64,000 bases of DNA from Streptomyces sp. NBC_01454 (lineage in GTDB: Bacteria > Actinomycetota > Actinomycetes > Streptomycetales > Streptomycetaceae), in assembly GCF_036227565.1 (NCBI RefSeq), contig NZ_CP109460.1, positions 310,001-374,000 of the forward strand, given 5' to 3'. Positions 52,977 through 63,926 of this stretch are shown piece after piece; the stretch's first letter is position 1; each line of letters opens with the position of its first letter. Position numbers and translations under genes: made by a program. Under the pieces are notes generated by a model. It was given only the letters and a program-made list of their open reading frames with translations, was not told where the DNA came from and did not search any database.

Positions 52977-53933
52977 ATGTCTACTGCCGCCCGCCCTCTC
53001 CACGCCGTCCTGGGTGCCGGTCCGGCCGGCACCACGCTCGCCGCCGAACTCGTCCGCCGGGGGCACGCCGTCCGGCTGGTCAGCCGCTCGGCGCCGGAGA
53101 ACGCCCCCGAGGGCGTGCAGTGCCTGGCCGCCGATGTGAGCACGCCGGAGGGGGCGCTGACCGCCGTCGAGGGCGCCGAGGTGGTGTACCACTGCGTGAA
53201 CGTCGCCTATCACCAGCAGGTCGAGGTCATGCCCCGGGTCCAGCAGGCGGTGCTGGCCGCCGTCGGGACCACCGGCGCGCGACTGGTCGTCCTGGACACG
53301 CTGTACCCCTACGGCCGTACGCACGGCGAGGTGATGACGGAGGACAGCCCCTGGCAGGCGACGAGCCGTAAGGGTGTGATGCGGGCGCAGCTGGACGAGG
53401 CCTACCTCGCCGCCCACCGCGCGGGGCAGGCCCATGTCGTCCTCGGCCGGTCGGCCGACTTCGTCGGGCCCGGCGTGCTCAACTCGACGCTCGGCGGCAC
53501 GGTGTTCCCGCCCGCGCTGACCGGCGGCGAGGTCCTCGGGCTGGGCGACGTCGACCTCCCGCACAGCTACACGGCCATCCAGGACGTGGCGAAGGGACTG
53601 GCCGTCCTCGGCGAAGACCCGGCAGGCGACGGCCGCGTATGGCACCTGCCCACCGCGCCCGCCCGCACCACCCGCGAGATCCACTCGATGATCGAGGAGC
53701 GGGTGGGCCGCCCGCTGCAATCGGTGATCCTCACCGAGCCCCGCCCCTTCGGCCCGTTCGACGAGACCTTCATGAACGAGTACGCGGAGATGTTCTACCA
53801 GCACACCGAGCCGCAGATCGTGGACTCCTCGGCCTTCGCGCGCGCCTTCGGCATCCGCCCGACGCCGCTGGAGACCACGCTCGACGTCACCCTCGACTGG
53901 TACCGCGCGCTGCTGGCCGGCACGCGGAACTGA
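52977..53933 (+). CDS. NAD(P)-dependent epimerase/dehydratase-family protein
   Basis: A 318-residue extended short-chain dehydrogenase. AVLGAGPAGTTLAAELVRRGHAVRLVSRS is the cofactor-binding Rossmann motif. VVYHCVNVAYHQQ and LVVLDTLYPYGRTHGE follow; the usual YxxxK pair is not obvious, so it may be an atypical NmrA/epimerase-like member. ATG 52977 follows GAGAAGGA. It is divergent from the TetR gene and likely induced by that regulator's ligand. Confidence 0.85.
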   Translation: MSTAARPLHAVLGAGPAGTTLAAELVRRGHAVRLVSRSAPENAPEGVQCLAADVSTPEGALTAVEGAEVVYHCVNVAYHQQVEVMPRVQQAVLAAVGTTGARLVVLDTLYPYGRTHGEVMTEDSPWQATSRKGVMRAQLDEAYLAAHRAGQAHVVLGRSADFVGPGVLNSTLGGTVFPPALTGGEVLGLGDVDLPHSYTAIQDVAKGLAVLGEDPAGDGRVWHLPTAPARTTREIHSMIEERVGRPLQSVILTEPRPFGPFDETFMNEYAEMFYQHTEPQIVDSSAFARAFGIRPTPLETTLDVTLDWYRALLAGTRN

Positions 53934-53981
53934 GCGGCCGCGGGGAGCCGTTGACGCCCCTGGGCGGACGGACGCACAGAC

Positions 53982-54016
53982 ACCGGGGGCCGACGCGTGA
54001 TGCGCCGGCCCCCGGT
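53982..54016. terminator. strong bidirectional terminator
   Basis: ACCGGGGGCCG pairs perfectly with CGGCCCCCGGT (11 bp) around a 13-nt loop, between two convergent genes. It can terminate both the epimerase-like and DUF4232 transcripts. Confidence 0.85.
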
Positions 54017-54030
54017 CGTTGTGGCTGCGG

Positions 54031-54573
54031 TCAGGAGGCGCTGGGCGGGGTTGCCGACCAGGCGGTCACGGACAGGGCGGCGCCGTCGACGTCGTTGGCG
54101 AAGGGCAGGATGCCGTGGGCGTTGCCGCCCGACGGGGAGACCTGGAGGTACTTGGCCTTCGCGGACGGTCCGGCGTGTGTCCAGACGAGATCGGCGTAGG
54201 CGCTCTTGCCCGGCTTGAGGGTGACGCGGTGCGCGCCCGGGTCCTTGGCGAAGTAGGTGTCACCGCGGTGCACCGTGGTCTTCATGGCCGAGTGCCCGGC
54301 GCCCTCCAGCGCCAGCCCCGGGTAGCCGGATATCGCGCAGGTGCTCGTGCCGGTGTTGGTCACCCGCAGGTAGGTGCCCTGGTGGTTCATGCCGGCCTGG
54401 CTCGAACCCGCGGTGGTGGTCGTGACCTTCAGCGTCCCCGGACCGCACGCGCCGGCGGCCGCCCCGCCGGATCCGGCCGGGCCCGCCGCGGCGGCGATGC
54501 CCGCACTCGCCCCCGCGGCCAGCACGACAGCGGCGGTGACGGTGACAGCGGTACGCAGACCACGGATGGTCAT
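54031..54573 (-). CDS. secreted DUF4232 protein
   Basis: A 180-residue exported protein. Its signal peptide (TAVTVTAAVVLAAGASAGIAAAA) is followed by an immunoglobulin-like beta-sandwich with two cysteines (GACGPGTLKV, STCAISGYPGLAL) matching DUF4232: LRVTNTGTSTCAISGYPGL, VTLKPGKSAYADLVW and LQVSPSGG are characteristic. An AAGGAG sequence lies about 10 nt before the ATG. The role is unknown; these proteins are common in the streptomycete envelope. Confidence 0.87.
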   Translation of the reverse strand: MTIRGLRTAVTVTAAVVLAAGASAGIAAAAGPAGSGGAAAGACGPGTLKVTTTTAGSSQAGMNHQGTYLRVTNTGTSTCAISGYPGLALEGAGHSAMKTTVHRGDTYFAKDPGAHRVTLKPGKSAYADLVWTHAGPSAKAKYLQVSPSGGNAHGILPFANDVDGAALSVTAWSATPPSAS

Positions 54574-54926
54574 CAGTCATCAACTCCTTCTTCTCCGGCA
54601 TCCGGAGACATGGTGGTGCCCGGCCCACCCCCGGTCCCGCACGGTGCGGCGCGCTGCCGCCGCGCGGGGCACCGGGCAGGGTGCCCCGCGGGCGGCAGCG
54701 CAGGACCGTCGGTCCCGGCGGTGGGTTGTGCTTTTCCGCGCCCCCCACCCTGGGCGCCCCCACTGATGCTCGACTAACGCCTCACTAACACCCGAAATAC
54801 GCAAAGGGGCCGAGCAGCTCAGGGAGGAGGGGAAGGGGTGCGGGGCGCGGATCCGGCAGGTGGGGTGCGGTGTGGTGCGGCCGGGCCGGGCACGAGGCGG
54901 CTGAAGCCGGTCCGAGCAGACGTGCG
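54574..54926. other. intergenic region before the FUSC-like gene
   Basis: A 353-bp gap between divergent genes. It has two ACTAAC repeats near 54774 and 54784 in an AT-richer patch. Nothing convincing as a gene was found. The true start of the downstream gene could extend into the right end. Confidence 0.5.
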
Positions 54927-57239
54927 ATGCTGGGGCACCGGGGATCATGGCAAGAAGTGGGAGCGTACGGCAGCGTGGTGGCAGCGATACGACGGGCTGG
55001 TACGAACACCTGGGACCGCTTCGCGGCATCCGACCCGGGGTTGCTGCGGCTGATGGCGGGACTGCGGACGGTCGGGGCGATCGTGCTCACCCTCCTGGTC
55101 CTCGCACTGCTCGGCACCGGCGTCCCCTTGATGGTCGCGGGCGCGATGGTCGCCATGGTGTCCACCTTCGCGATCCGGGAGAAGGAGGTGCGCGGCCAGG
55201 CGGTCACACTGGCGCTCGGCCTGCCCGTCGCGCTCACCGCGATGTCGCTGGGTGCGCTGCTGCACGCCCTGGTCGTGGCCGGCGATGTGTTCTTCGTGCT
55301 GCTGATCTTCGGCGCCGTCTACTCCCGCCGCTTCGGTGACCGCGGCACCGCACTCGGTCTGATCGGGTTTCAGGTCTACTTCATCTCGCTGTTCGTGCAT
55401 GCGAGCGTCCCCACCCTTCCGGTGCTGTATCTGACGCTGGCCGTCGCCTTCGGGTGCAGCGCCCTCGTCCGGTTCGCCGTCGTCCCGCAGACTCCCCAAC
55501 GCACCCTGGGCCGGCTGCGCGAGGCCTTCCGGGCCCGTCTCGCCCAGCTGCTGGCCACCCAGCACGAGCTGCTGGACGTGGAACCCGACGAGCTGGACAA
55601 GGTCCTCGACGACCTGCGGCGGCACACCGCCCGGCTGCACGAGGCGGCGCTGATGATCCAGGGCCTCCTGGAGGAGGGAACGCGGGACGAGGCCGCGGCG
55701 GGGCTGATACAGCGCCGCGTGGCGGAGGCCGAGATCGCCGCCGAGCGGCTGGGCATGCTGCTGCTCAACGCCCGCAGCGCCGGGCGCGCGGACACCCTCA
55801 CCATGCATCTGCCGCATGCGCCCGTGCCCGCCACGGGCACCCGCATACGGACCGAGGACGACGCGATCCGCACCCTGCGCCGGGACCTCAACGCCCTGCT
55901 CCTGCTGATCGCCCGGACCGCGCCGGGCGAGCGCGGCACCGCACTCGCGCATGTACGCAACCGGCTGCTCGGCTACCGGGACGAGGACAATCTGCCGCCG
56001 GCCTCCCCCGCCGTCCAGGACGTCTTCCGCGGGCTCGGTGAGGCCGCGCGTTCCGTCCTGGGTCTGCGGCTGGCACTGGACGGGCCGCAGGACGAGTCCG
56101 ACGACAGCCCGGCCACCACGCGCTCACGCGAGGAGTTCGACGCCGAGGACCTCGCGATCGTCGTCGCCGAGGAGGCCGAGGAGCCGGCGGACGACCGTAC
56201 CGGGCTGCAACGGCCCACCACCCGGGCCGCGTTCCAGGTCGCCGTGGGCTCGACCCTGGCCATGATCGGCGGCGAGTTCCTGTCCAGCCAGCGCTGGTAC
56301 TGGGCCGTGCTGACCTGCTGGGTGGTCTTCCTCAACACCGCGTCCACCGGCGAGATCCTGGTCAAGGGCTACCGCCGGCTGGTGGGCACGGTGCTCGGCG
56401 TGGTCGCCGGTGTCGCGCTCGCCGGGCTCGTCGGCAACCACACCTGGATCGCGTTCGCGCTGGTGCTGCTCTGCATCTTCGGGATGTTCTTCACCGCGCC
56501 GCTGTCCTACGCGCTGATGTCCTTCTTCGTCACCACGATGCTCGGACTGCTCTACACCCTGCTCAACACCTACAGCCTCGATGTGCTGGTGCTGCGCATC
56601 GAGGAGACGGCGCTGGGTGCCGCCTGCGGGATCATCGGCGCGGTGCTGGTGCTGCCGGTGCACACCGACCGCCGTACGGACGAGCTGCTGGGCACGGTGC
56701 TGGTCCGGCTGCGGGACGTGGTGTCCGCAGCGGTGGAACAGCTCAGCGGCGGGCCCGCCGTCGACCTGCTGGGCAAGGCACGCGATCTGGACGAGGCGCT
56801 GGACGAGCTGCGCGCCTCCATCCAGCCGCTGACCCACCCGATCACACCGCTGCGGGTGCGGCGGCGGACCGCCCGCTATCTGGTGGCGCTCCTGGAGACC
56901 TCCGCCTATCACGCCCGTTCCCTGGCGGCGACCGCGGAACTCGTCCCGTTCAGCAAGACCATCGCGGCCGACCCGCGCCTGGAGCGGGCCGGCCGGCGGA
57001 TCGCGTACAACATCGATCTGATCGTCGCGCGGGTGCTGGAGGAGCGCACCGACGGCGAGGTCCAGTCCGGTGCCAGCATCGCCTCGATGCTGGAAACCGC
57101 CGGCTCCGGCGCGCTGCAGTCGGGCACGGTCACCTTCCGCGTGCTGCGGCATCTCCAGCGCCTCGACGAGGGGGTGGTGGGTATCGCCCGCCCCCTCGAC
57201 GTGCCGGTGGCCGGCCCCGGCGGCGGCAAGGCTTCCTAA
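54927..57239 (+). CDS. FUSC-family (aromatic-acid-exporter-like) membrane protein
   Basis: A protein of about 770 residues with two membrane bundles. The first (about 45-180, LRTVGAIVLTLLVLALLGTGVPLMVAG onward) and second (about 435-580, RAAFQVAVGSTLAMIGGEFLSSQRWYWAVLTCWVVFL onward) flank a long soluble helical region, and a C-terminal cytoplasmic domain follows. This matches FUSC/YccC transporters of aromatic or phenolic acids. The start is uncertain: ATG 54927 is used, and GTG 54975 is possible. Its stop (57237-57239) lies inside a 9-bp repeat that also flanks the IS110 element, so the gene is intact. Confidence 0.85.
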   Translation: MLGHRGSWQEVGAYGSVVAAIRRAGTNTWDRFAASDPGLLRLMAGLRTVGAIVLTLLVLALLGTGVPLMVAGAMVAMVSTFAIREKEVRGQAVTLALGLPVALTAMSLGALLHALVVAGDVFFVLLIFGAVYSRRFGDRGTALGLIGFQVYFISLFVHASVPTLPVLYLTLAVAFGCSALVRFAVVPQTPQRTLGRLREAFRARLAQLLATQHELLDVEPDELDKVLDDLRRHTARLHEAALMIQGLLEEGTRDEAAAGLIQRRVAEAEIAAERLGMLLLNARSAGRADTLTMHLPHAPVPATGTRIRTEDDAIRTLRRDLNALLLLIARTAPGERGTALAHVRNRLLGYRDEDNLPPASPAVQDVFRGLGEAARSVLGLRLALDGPQDESDDSPATTRSREEFDAEDLAIVVAEEAEEPADDRTGLQRPTTRAAFQVAVGSTLAMIGGEFLSSQRWYWAVLTCWVVFLNTASTGEILVKGYRRLVGTVLGVVAGVALAGLVGNHTWIAFALVLLCIFGMFFTAPLSYALMSFFVTTMLGLLYTLLNTYSLDVLVLRIEETALGAACGIIGAVLVLPVHTDRRTDELLGTVLVRLRDVVSAAVEQLSGGPAVDLLGKARDLDEALDELRASIQPLTHPITPLRVRRRTARYLVALLETSAYHARSLAATAELVPFSKTIAADPRLERAGRRIAYNIDLIVARVLEERTDGEVQSGASIASMLETAGSGALQSGTVTFRVLRHLQRLDEGVVGIARPLDVPVAGPGGGKAS

Positions 57240-58534
57240 TGAAGTTGTCAAGCCGCTGTAGCCACTGGGGGTGCGACCTCGTAGCACCGTCGGTCACGGA
57301 TCAGGGCCCACAGGACGTTGACGCGGCGGCGGGCGAGGGCGAGCACGGCTTGGACGTGCTTCTTTCCCTCGGCGCGTTTGCGGTCGTAGAACTTCCGCGA
57401 GTTGGGGTCGCAGCGGACGCTGACGAGCGCGGAGGTGTAGAAGACGCGCTGGAGTCTTCGGTGGTAGGCGACCGGCCGGTGGAGGTTGCCGCTGACCTTG
57501 CCCGAGTCGCGAGGCGCGGGCGCAACGCCGGCGAAGGCCGCCAGGGCGTCCGGAGAGTCGAAGTCGTCCAGGCTGCCGCCGACAGCGGCGAGGAATTCCG
57601 CTCCCAGCACGGCACCGATGCCGGGGACGCTCTGGACTATGTCGGCGAGTTCGTGCTCGCGAAACCGGCCCTCGATGAGCTTGTCCATCTCGGAGATCTG
57701 CTCGTTGAGGGTCATCACCTCCCCGGCCAGGGTGTGGACCAGCTTGGCTATGGTCTTCTCCCCGGGGATGGCGGTGTGCTGCCGCTCTGCTGCCTCAACG
57801 GCTGCTTCGGCCAGGGATCTTGCGTTGCGGACGGTGCGGTTGGCCAGCCACTTGGTCAGCCGTGTGACCCCGGCGCGGCGGATCGAGGCCGGACTCTGGT
57901 ACCCCGTCAGCAGCTTGAGCGGGCCGGTGTTGGTCACGTCCAGGGCCCGTTCCAGGGCGGGGAACATGCTCAGCAGGGTGCCGCGCAGGCGGTTCACGGT
58001 GCGGGTGCGGTCCTCGACCAGGTCGGCGCGGCGTCCGGTCAGCAGCTTCAGCTCGATGGCGGCTTCGTCGCCGGGGCGGATGGGCCGCAGGTCGCGGCGC
58101 ATCCTGGCCTGGTCGGCGATCACGTAGGCGTCGCGGGCGTCGGTCTTGCCCTCGCCGCGGTAGCCGTCGGAGGCCCGGTTCACCAGCCGGCCGGGCATGT
58201 ACAGGATCTCCTGGCCGTGGTTGACCAGCAGGGCCAGCAGCAGTGCGGGTTCTCCGCCGGTCATGTCGATGGCCCAGGTGACCTGACGCCCGTCGGCCAG
58301 GTCGAGGACGTCACCGAGCAGTTTCAGCAGCTCGGGCTCGTCGTTGGCGACCCGCCGCGACAGCAGTGTTTTGCCGTCGGTGTCCAAGGCGAGGCCGTGG
58401 TGGTGGCCCTTGCCGCTGTCGATCCCCGCCCATATCCGGCTCATCGTGCTCCTGACGTTCGTGTTCGTACTGTTCGTGCCACGGACGACTTCGCCGGCAT
58501 TGCTCTACGCAGCGACTTGTTCGCACTTCCTAAT
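57232..58534 (-). mobile_element. IS110-family insertion sequence with 9-bp flanking repeats
   Basis: CTTCCTAAT occurs at 57232-57240 and 58526-58534, just outside the transposase gene on each side, giving an element of about 1.29 kb. Only 7 nt separate the transposase stop from the left repeat; about 82 nt lie between the transposase ATG and the right repeat. No terminal inverted repeats were seen, as expected for IS110. Removing one repeat plus the element rejoins FUSC-gene 3' sequence to CGGCGGCC, keeping the FUSC stop codon. The repeats could be a target duplication or a shared recombination core. Confidence 0.78.
57248..58444 (-). CDS. IS110-family transposase (DEDD recombinase)
   Basis: A 398-residue DEDD transposase. 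The N-terminal RuvC-like domain has D9 in WAGIDSGKGHH, VTWAIDMTGG and GEGKTDARDAYVIAD. The C-terminal Transposase_20 domain has VQSVPGIGAVLGAEFLAAVG and the serine region FAGVAPAPRDSGKVSG. AGGAG precedes the ATG. IS110 recombinases of known type use a bridge RNA encoded in the element's non-coding end; the 82-bp upstream end here is short for that, so the RNA might overlap the coding region. The gene is full length and may be active. Confidence 0.94.
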   Translation of the reverse strand: MSRIWAGIDSGKGHHHGLALDTDGKTLLSRRVANDEPELLKLLGDVLDLADGRQVTWAIDMTGGEPALLLALLVNHGQEILYMPGRLVNRASDGYRGEGKTDARDAYVIADQARMRRDLRPIRPGDEAAIELKLLTGRRADLVEDRTRTVNRLRGTLLSMFPALERALDVTNTGPLKLLTGYQSPASIRRAGVTRLTKWLANRTVRNARSLAEAAVEAAERQHTAIPGEKTIAKLVHTLAGEVMTLNEQISEMDKLIEGRFREHELADIVQSVPGIGAVLGAEFLAAVGGSLDDFDSPDALAAFAGVAPAPRDSGKVSGNLHRPVAYHRRLQRVFYTSALVSVRCDPNSRKFYDRKRAEGKKHVQAVLALARRRVNVLWALIRDRRCYEVAPPVATAA

Positions 58535-58707
58535 CGGCGGCCGAGTCGTCGTGGGGTGCCGGGCGGCGAAGCCTCGCAAGCCACAAGGTGGCAGCCGCCT
58601 GACAGCCACACCCAGCACCCCTGGGCGACCCAACCCTACGAATGGCTCGATCAACCCGATCAAGAAGGTAGAGCCGCCTGAGCCGGTCGGCCGCACACCG
58701 GAGTGGG

Positions 58708-61128
<2,421 letters not shown>

Positions 61129-61455
61129 CGTCTGTCCATCTGTGAGGCGGAGCCGCCTGCGCGGCCCCCGTCGGCGTCGCCCGGCTCGGTCCGACCGGCT
61201 TCGAGCAGGAGAGCCGGCGCTCCTCGGCCGGCGCGATCGCGGCAACGGTACGCCGTCCGGCCGACCGGCGGTATCGGCCGGGGTGGCCGCGCTGGGCTGC
61301 CCGCCTGTCGTGCGGGGTGGCGCGACACCCCGGCCGGGCGGCGCGCGCACCTCGCGCCGGGCCCGGATGCGCGCGGGGGTGGATGCCGGGCGGGGGTCGA
61401 TGCCGCGCGGGGGTGGCTCAGCCCCGGACGGACGGCCGGAAGCGGGGCCCTTCGC
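61129..61455. other. gap between VOC and UvrA-like genes
   Basis: A 327-bp non-coding stretch, very GC-rich, containing tandem 17-bp units (61373-61416). No promoter is obvious. Both flanking genes are on the minus strand, so it holds the UvrA-like promoter or the VOC 3' end. Confidence 0.5.
61373..61416. repeat. 17-bp tandem repeat, 2.6 copies
   Basis: GCGGGGGTGGATGCCGG (61373-61389) and GCGGGGGTCGATGCCGC (61390-61406) are followed by a partial copy GCGGGGGTGG. It lies in a non-coding gap. Confidence 0.7.
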
Positions 61456-61812
61456 TCACGGGTCCTGGAGCAGCCCGAGGACGTTGCCGTCGGGGTCGGT
61501 GACGGTGGCCACCAGGCGGCCGCCACCGACGTCGCGCGCGGGCTCCTTCAGCGTGGCACCCGCGGCGGTCACCTCGGCCAGCTTCGCCTCGATGTCCGGC
61601 ACGTGCCAGTAGGCCACCGGTGCGGTCATGCCCTGCGCCGCACCGCCCGGCACCAGCCCGATGTGCTGGCCCCCGATGTCGAAGCCGACGTAGTAGGACT
61701 CGTCGGCCTGCGGCGGTGCGCCGAGCAGGGCGGTGTACACCTCCTTGGCCGCCGCCAGGTCGGACACGGGATGCAGCACGGTCTTGATTCCCTGGGTGGA
61801 CGAGCTGGTCAT
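61456..61812 (-). CDS. VOC-superfamily protein
   Basis: A 118-residue glyoxalase/bleomycin-resistance-fold protein. KTVLHPVSDLAAAKEVYTALLG opens the first module, and YYVGFDIGGQHIGLVP and ATVTDPDGNVLGLLQDP are typical of the second. The start ATG is preceded by GGAGGGACC. It could be a small resistance or isomerase protein. It is upstream of the UvrA-like gene on the same strand but 327 bp away. Confidence 0.87.
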   Translation of the reverse strand: MTSSSTQGIKTVLHPVSDLAAAKEVYTALLGAPPQADESYYVGFDIGGQHIGLVPGGAAQGMTAPVAYWHVPDIEAKLAEVTAAGATLKEPARDVGGGRLVATVTDPDGNVLGLLQDP

Positions 61813-61905
61813 GGTGGTCCCTCCTGACGTCGTGGGGTGATGCCCCTGCCGTCACGGTAGCCGCGGGCCGGGGAGTCCGCGCCTTCCCGTTCCCGGCCGG
61901 CCCGG

Positions 61906-62643
61906 TCAGCCGCCTGCCGTGGCCGGGTCCGTCCCGCCCGCGCCGGAGCGGCACGCGGGGTGCCCCCAGCCCTCGTCGTTCTTGGAGATCTGCTCGCCCA
62001 CCGCGTAGGAGCGGCCACAGCGGCAGCGCCCGGGGAACTTGGCCTTGAGCGTGCGCATCGTCTTGCCCGCGCCGCGCCGCTGCGGCGTCGAGGCCGTCCC
62101 CGCGGTGGCGCCGGAGGCACCCCGACGGGCGCCGGCGGGCCGCGCGGCAGCCGGGGCGGCGGGCGGCGACGGGGAGCCGAGCTCGCTGCCGGCGGCCTCC
62201 TGGGCGGTCGCCGCCTGGCTCGCGGCCCGGTCGGCGAAGTCGTTCAGCGGATCGCCGTCGACCTGGTGCGCGGGCACATACCGGAACTCCACGGAGCGGC
62301 CGGTGAGCAGCGCGTCGATGCGCATCACCAGTTCCTGGTTGGCGACCGGCTTGCCCGCGGACGTCTTCCAGCCCTTGCGCTTCCAGCCGGGCAGCCAGGT
62401 CGTGACGGCCTTCATCGCGTACTGGGAGTCCATCCGGATCTCCAGCGGCATGGCCGGATCGGTGGCGGTCAGCAAGCGCTCCAGCGCCGTGAGCTCGGCG
62501 ACGTTGTTGGTCGCGGTGCCCAGCGGGCCGGCCTCCCACCGCACGACGGTGTCCGCACCGTCGGCGATGACCCAGGCCCAGCCCGCCGGCCCGGGGTTTC
62601 CTTTCGACGCGCCGTCACATGCGGCACTCACGCGTTCAGCCAT
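61906..62643 (-). CDS. ribonuclease HI with a cysteine-rich C-terminal extension
   Basis: A 245-residue protein. The N-terminal RNase H domain (about 1-145) has the four acidic catalytic residues in ACDGASKGNPGPAGW, NNVAELTALERL, IRMDSQYAMK and DFADRAA, and it cleaves RNA in RNA-DNA hybrids. After an Ala/Pro/Gly linker (about 146-200), a C-terminal module KFPGRCRCGRSYAVGEQISK with a following HPAC has a Cys-rich, zinc-ribbon-like look. The family is recurrent in Actinobacteria. ATG 62643 is used; an earlier ATG at 62655 is possible. Confidence 0.87.
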   Translation of the reverse strand: MAERVSAACDGASKGNPGPAGWAWVIADGADTVVRWEAGPLGTATNNVAELTALERLLTATDPAMPLEIRMDSQYAMKAVTTWLPGWKRKGWKTSAGKPVANQELVMRIDALLTGRSVEFRYVPAHQVDGDPLNDFADRAASQAATAQEAAGSELGSPSPPAAPAAARPAGARRGASGATAGTASTPQRRGAGKTMRTLKAKFPGRCRCGRSYAVGEQISKNDEGWGHPACRSGAGGTDPATAGG

Positions 62644-62746
62644 GCGCGCGATCATGCCAGGCGGCGGCGCCCCGGGGCCAAGCCGCCCGGGTCTCCGCCC
62701 CGCGCCGGGGGCAGGGGGACGCCCGCACGGCGTGGCTGGAGTCGTC

Positions 62747-63034
62747 ATGACCTACCGGTTCCACGAGAACGATCAGTTCCACCACGAGATCCTGCCGGCC
62801 CTGGGTTCCGCCTGGCGGCAGGGCGCGGACATGGTCGAGGTGCCGGCCGCCGCGTCCGCCACGTCCGCCACGTCGGACGGCGATGCCGGGGCCTGACTGT
62901 CGACCTGGTCGGCAAAGGAACTGGCCCCCTTCTCCGCGGCGGAGGGCGCGCACCTGCACTGCGAGCCCATGGGCCGCGCGCTCTTCGAGCAGCGGGTCTT
63001 CGACCGGCTGGACGCCCGCCTGTCCGAGACGGAG
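62747..63034 (+). pseudogene. decayed alpha/beta hydrolase with internal deletion
   Basis: One frame reads as the two ends of a larger alpha/beta hydrolase. The first 49 residues (MTYRFHENDQFHHEILPALGSAWRQGADM and on) match the N-terminus of DUF1100/FrsA-like hydrolases, then a TGA at 62894-62896 interrupts where Trp is usual. The same frame continues AAEGAHLHCEPMGRALFEQRVFDRLDARL, which matches the C-terminus. The whole catalytic middle, about 250 residues, is missing. A pseudogene is the best reading. Confidence 0.75.
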
Positions 63035-63101
63035 GGACCGCGGGCCGGAGACCGGGATGCGGCCGGTCCTGAGACCGCCGCCCGTTGTGTCTGCCGCAAG
63101 G

Positions 63102-63779
63102 TCAGTTTCCGGTCGACTTCTCCGGACGGAGCTCGCTGGGCCGCACGATGACGAACCCCTCACCGTCCAGCCGGAGTTGGACGGCCTCGCCGGAGCCGCC
63201 GCGGAGCATCGAGCCGAGGCTCTGCGAACGGTGCAGTCCGGTCCGCAGCGCGCTGCTCCAGCCGACCACGGCATCGGTGTCGACGAAGACCGGGGACCGC
63301 GGGGAGACGGGTATGACGAGGGGGTTGCCCTCACACATCACGCCCAGCTTGCCCTGGCCGCTGAAGACGGAGTTGAAGAGTCCGCCGCCGATCATGCCGG
63401 CGCCCTTGACCACCTTGATCTCGTAGGAGAGGGACGGGTCGAAGCACAGCACGTTGCGGCCGTTGACGGTGAGGCCGTCGCCGGCGGCGAGGTCGATGAT
63501 GAAGCAGTTGGCGGCCTCGTGCGCGAACCACACCTCGCCGCGGCCCCGGACGGCCATCAGTGCCAGCCCCTCGCCGGTGACCGCGCGCTTGAGGAACTTC
63601 CCGACGCCCTGCCCCTGCTTCTCGAAGTGCAGATCGCCGCGGTAGGCGATCATCGCGCCCTGTCTCGCGTAACACTCCCCGTCCAGCGCGTATTTGAGCG
63701 ACTTCGCGTTCTGCTGCACCATGCCGGGTGTGGTGGCCTGCGTCGCCATGTTCTCGGCGGCAAAGAGATCACTGTTCAT
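63102..63779 (-). CDS. AIM24-family protein
   Basis: A protein of about 225 residues. The N-terminus MNSDLFAAENMATQATTPGMVQQNAKSLKYALDGECYARQGAMIAYRGDL and the motif GKFLKRAVTGEGLALMAVRGRGEVWFAHEAANCF are characteristic of AIM24 beta-prism proteins; KVVKGAGMIGGGLFNSVFSGQGKLGVMCEGNPLVIPV follows. Its cellular role in bacteria is undefined. ATG 63779 is chosen; ATG 63788 is equally open, and no good RBS is seen. The 3' end lies beside the pseudogene on the other strand. Confidence 0.85.
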   Translation of the reverse strand: MNSDLFAAENMATQATTPGMVQQNAKSLKYALDGECYARQGAMIAYRGDLHFEKQGQGVGKFLKRAVTGEGLALMAVRGRGEVWFAHEAANCFIIDLAAGDGLTVNGRNVLCFDPSLSYEIKVVKGAGMIGGGLFNSVFSGQGKLGVMCEGNPLVIPVSPRSPVFVDTDAVVGWSSALRTGLHRSQSLGSMLRGGSGEAVQLRLDGEGFVIVRPSELRPEKSTGN

Positions 63780-63896
63780 GAGGGGCATGCTAAAGCGGGG
63801 CGCGGCAGGGCGGCCCGGAGACGTCCGACGACGGGTGCCCCAGGCCCACTGCCGGGCCGGATTCCCCCGCCGGCGAGGCGGCTGAAACCGGATCGT

Positions 63897-63926
63897 GTGT
63901 TCCCTGGCTTGTAAACAATGGGACAC
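63897..63926. promoter_or_regulatory. nested inverted repeat in AT-rich DNA
   Basis: GTGTTCCC (63897-63904) pairs with GGGACAC (63920-63926) except for one extra T, and inside lies TTGT-AA-ACAA (63909-63918). It sits in an AT-rich patch about 120 bp upstream of the AIM24 ATG and at the right edge of the window. It may be an operator for AIM24 or for a gene beyond the window. Confidence 0.45.

Noticed and set aside
58535..58707. Remnant gene between the IS110 element and the UvrA-like gene
   Set aside because: No protein-like reading frame was recognisable; only a short GCCAC-AAG-GTGGC hairpin (58580-58592) is present. It is best taken as the original intergenic region downstream of the FUSC gene.
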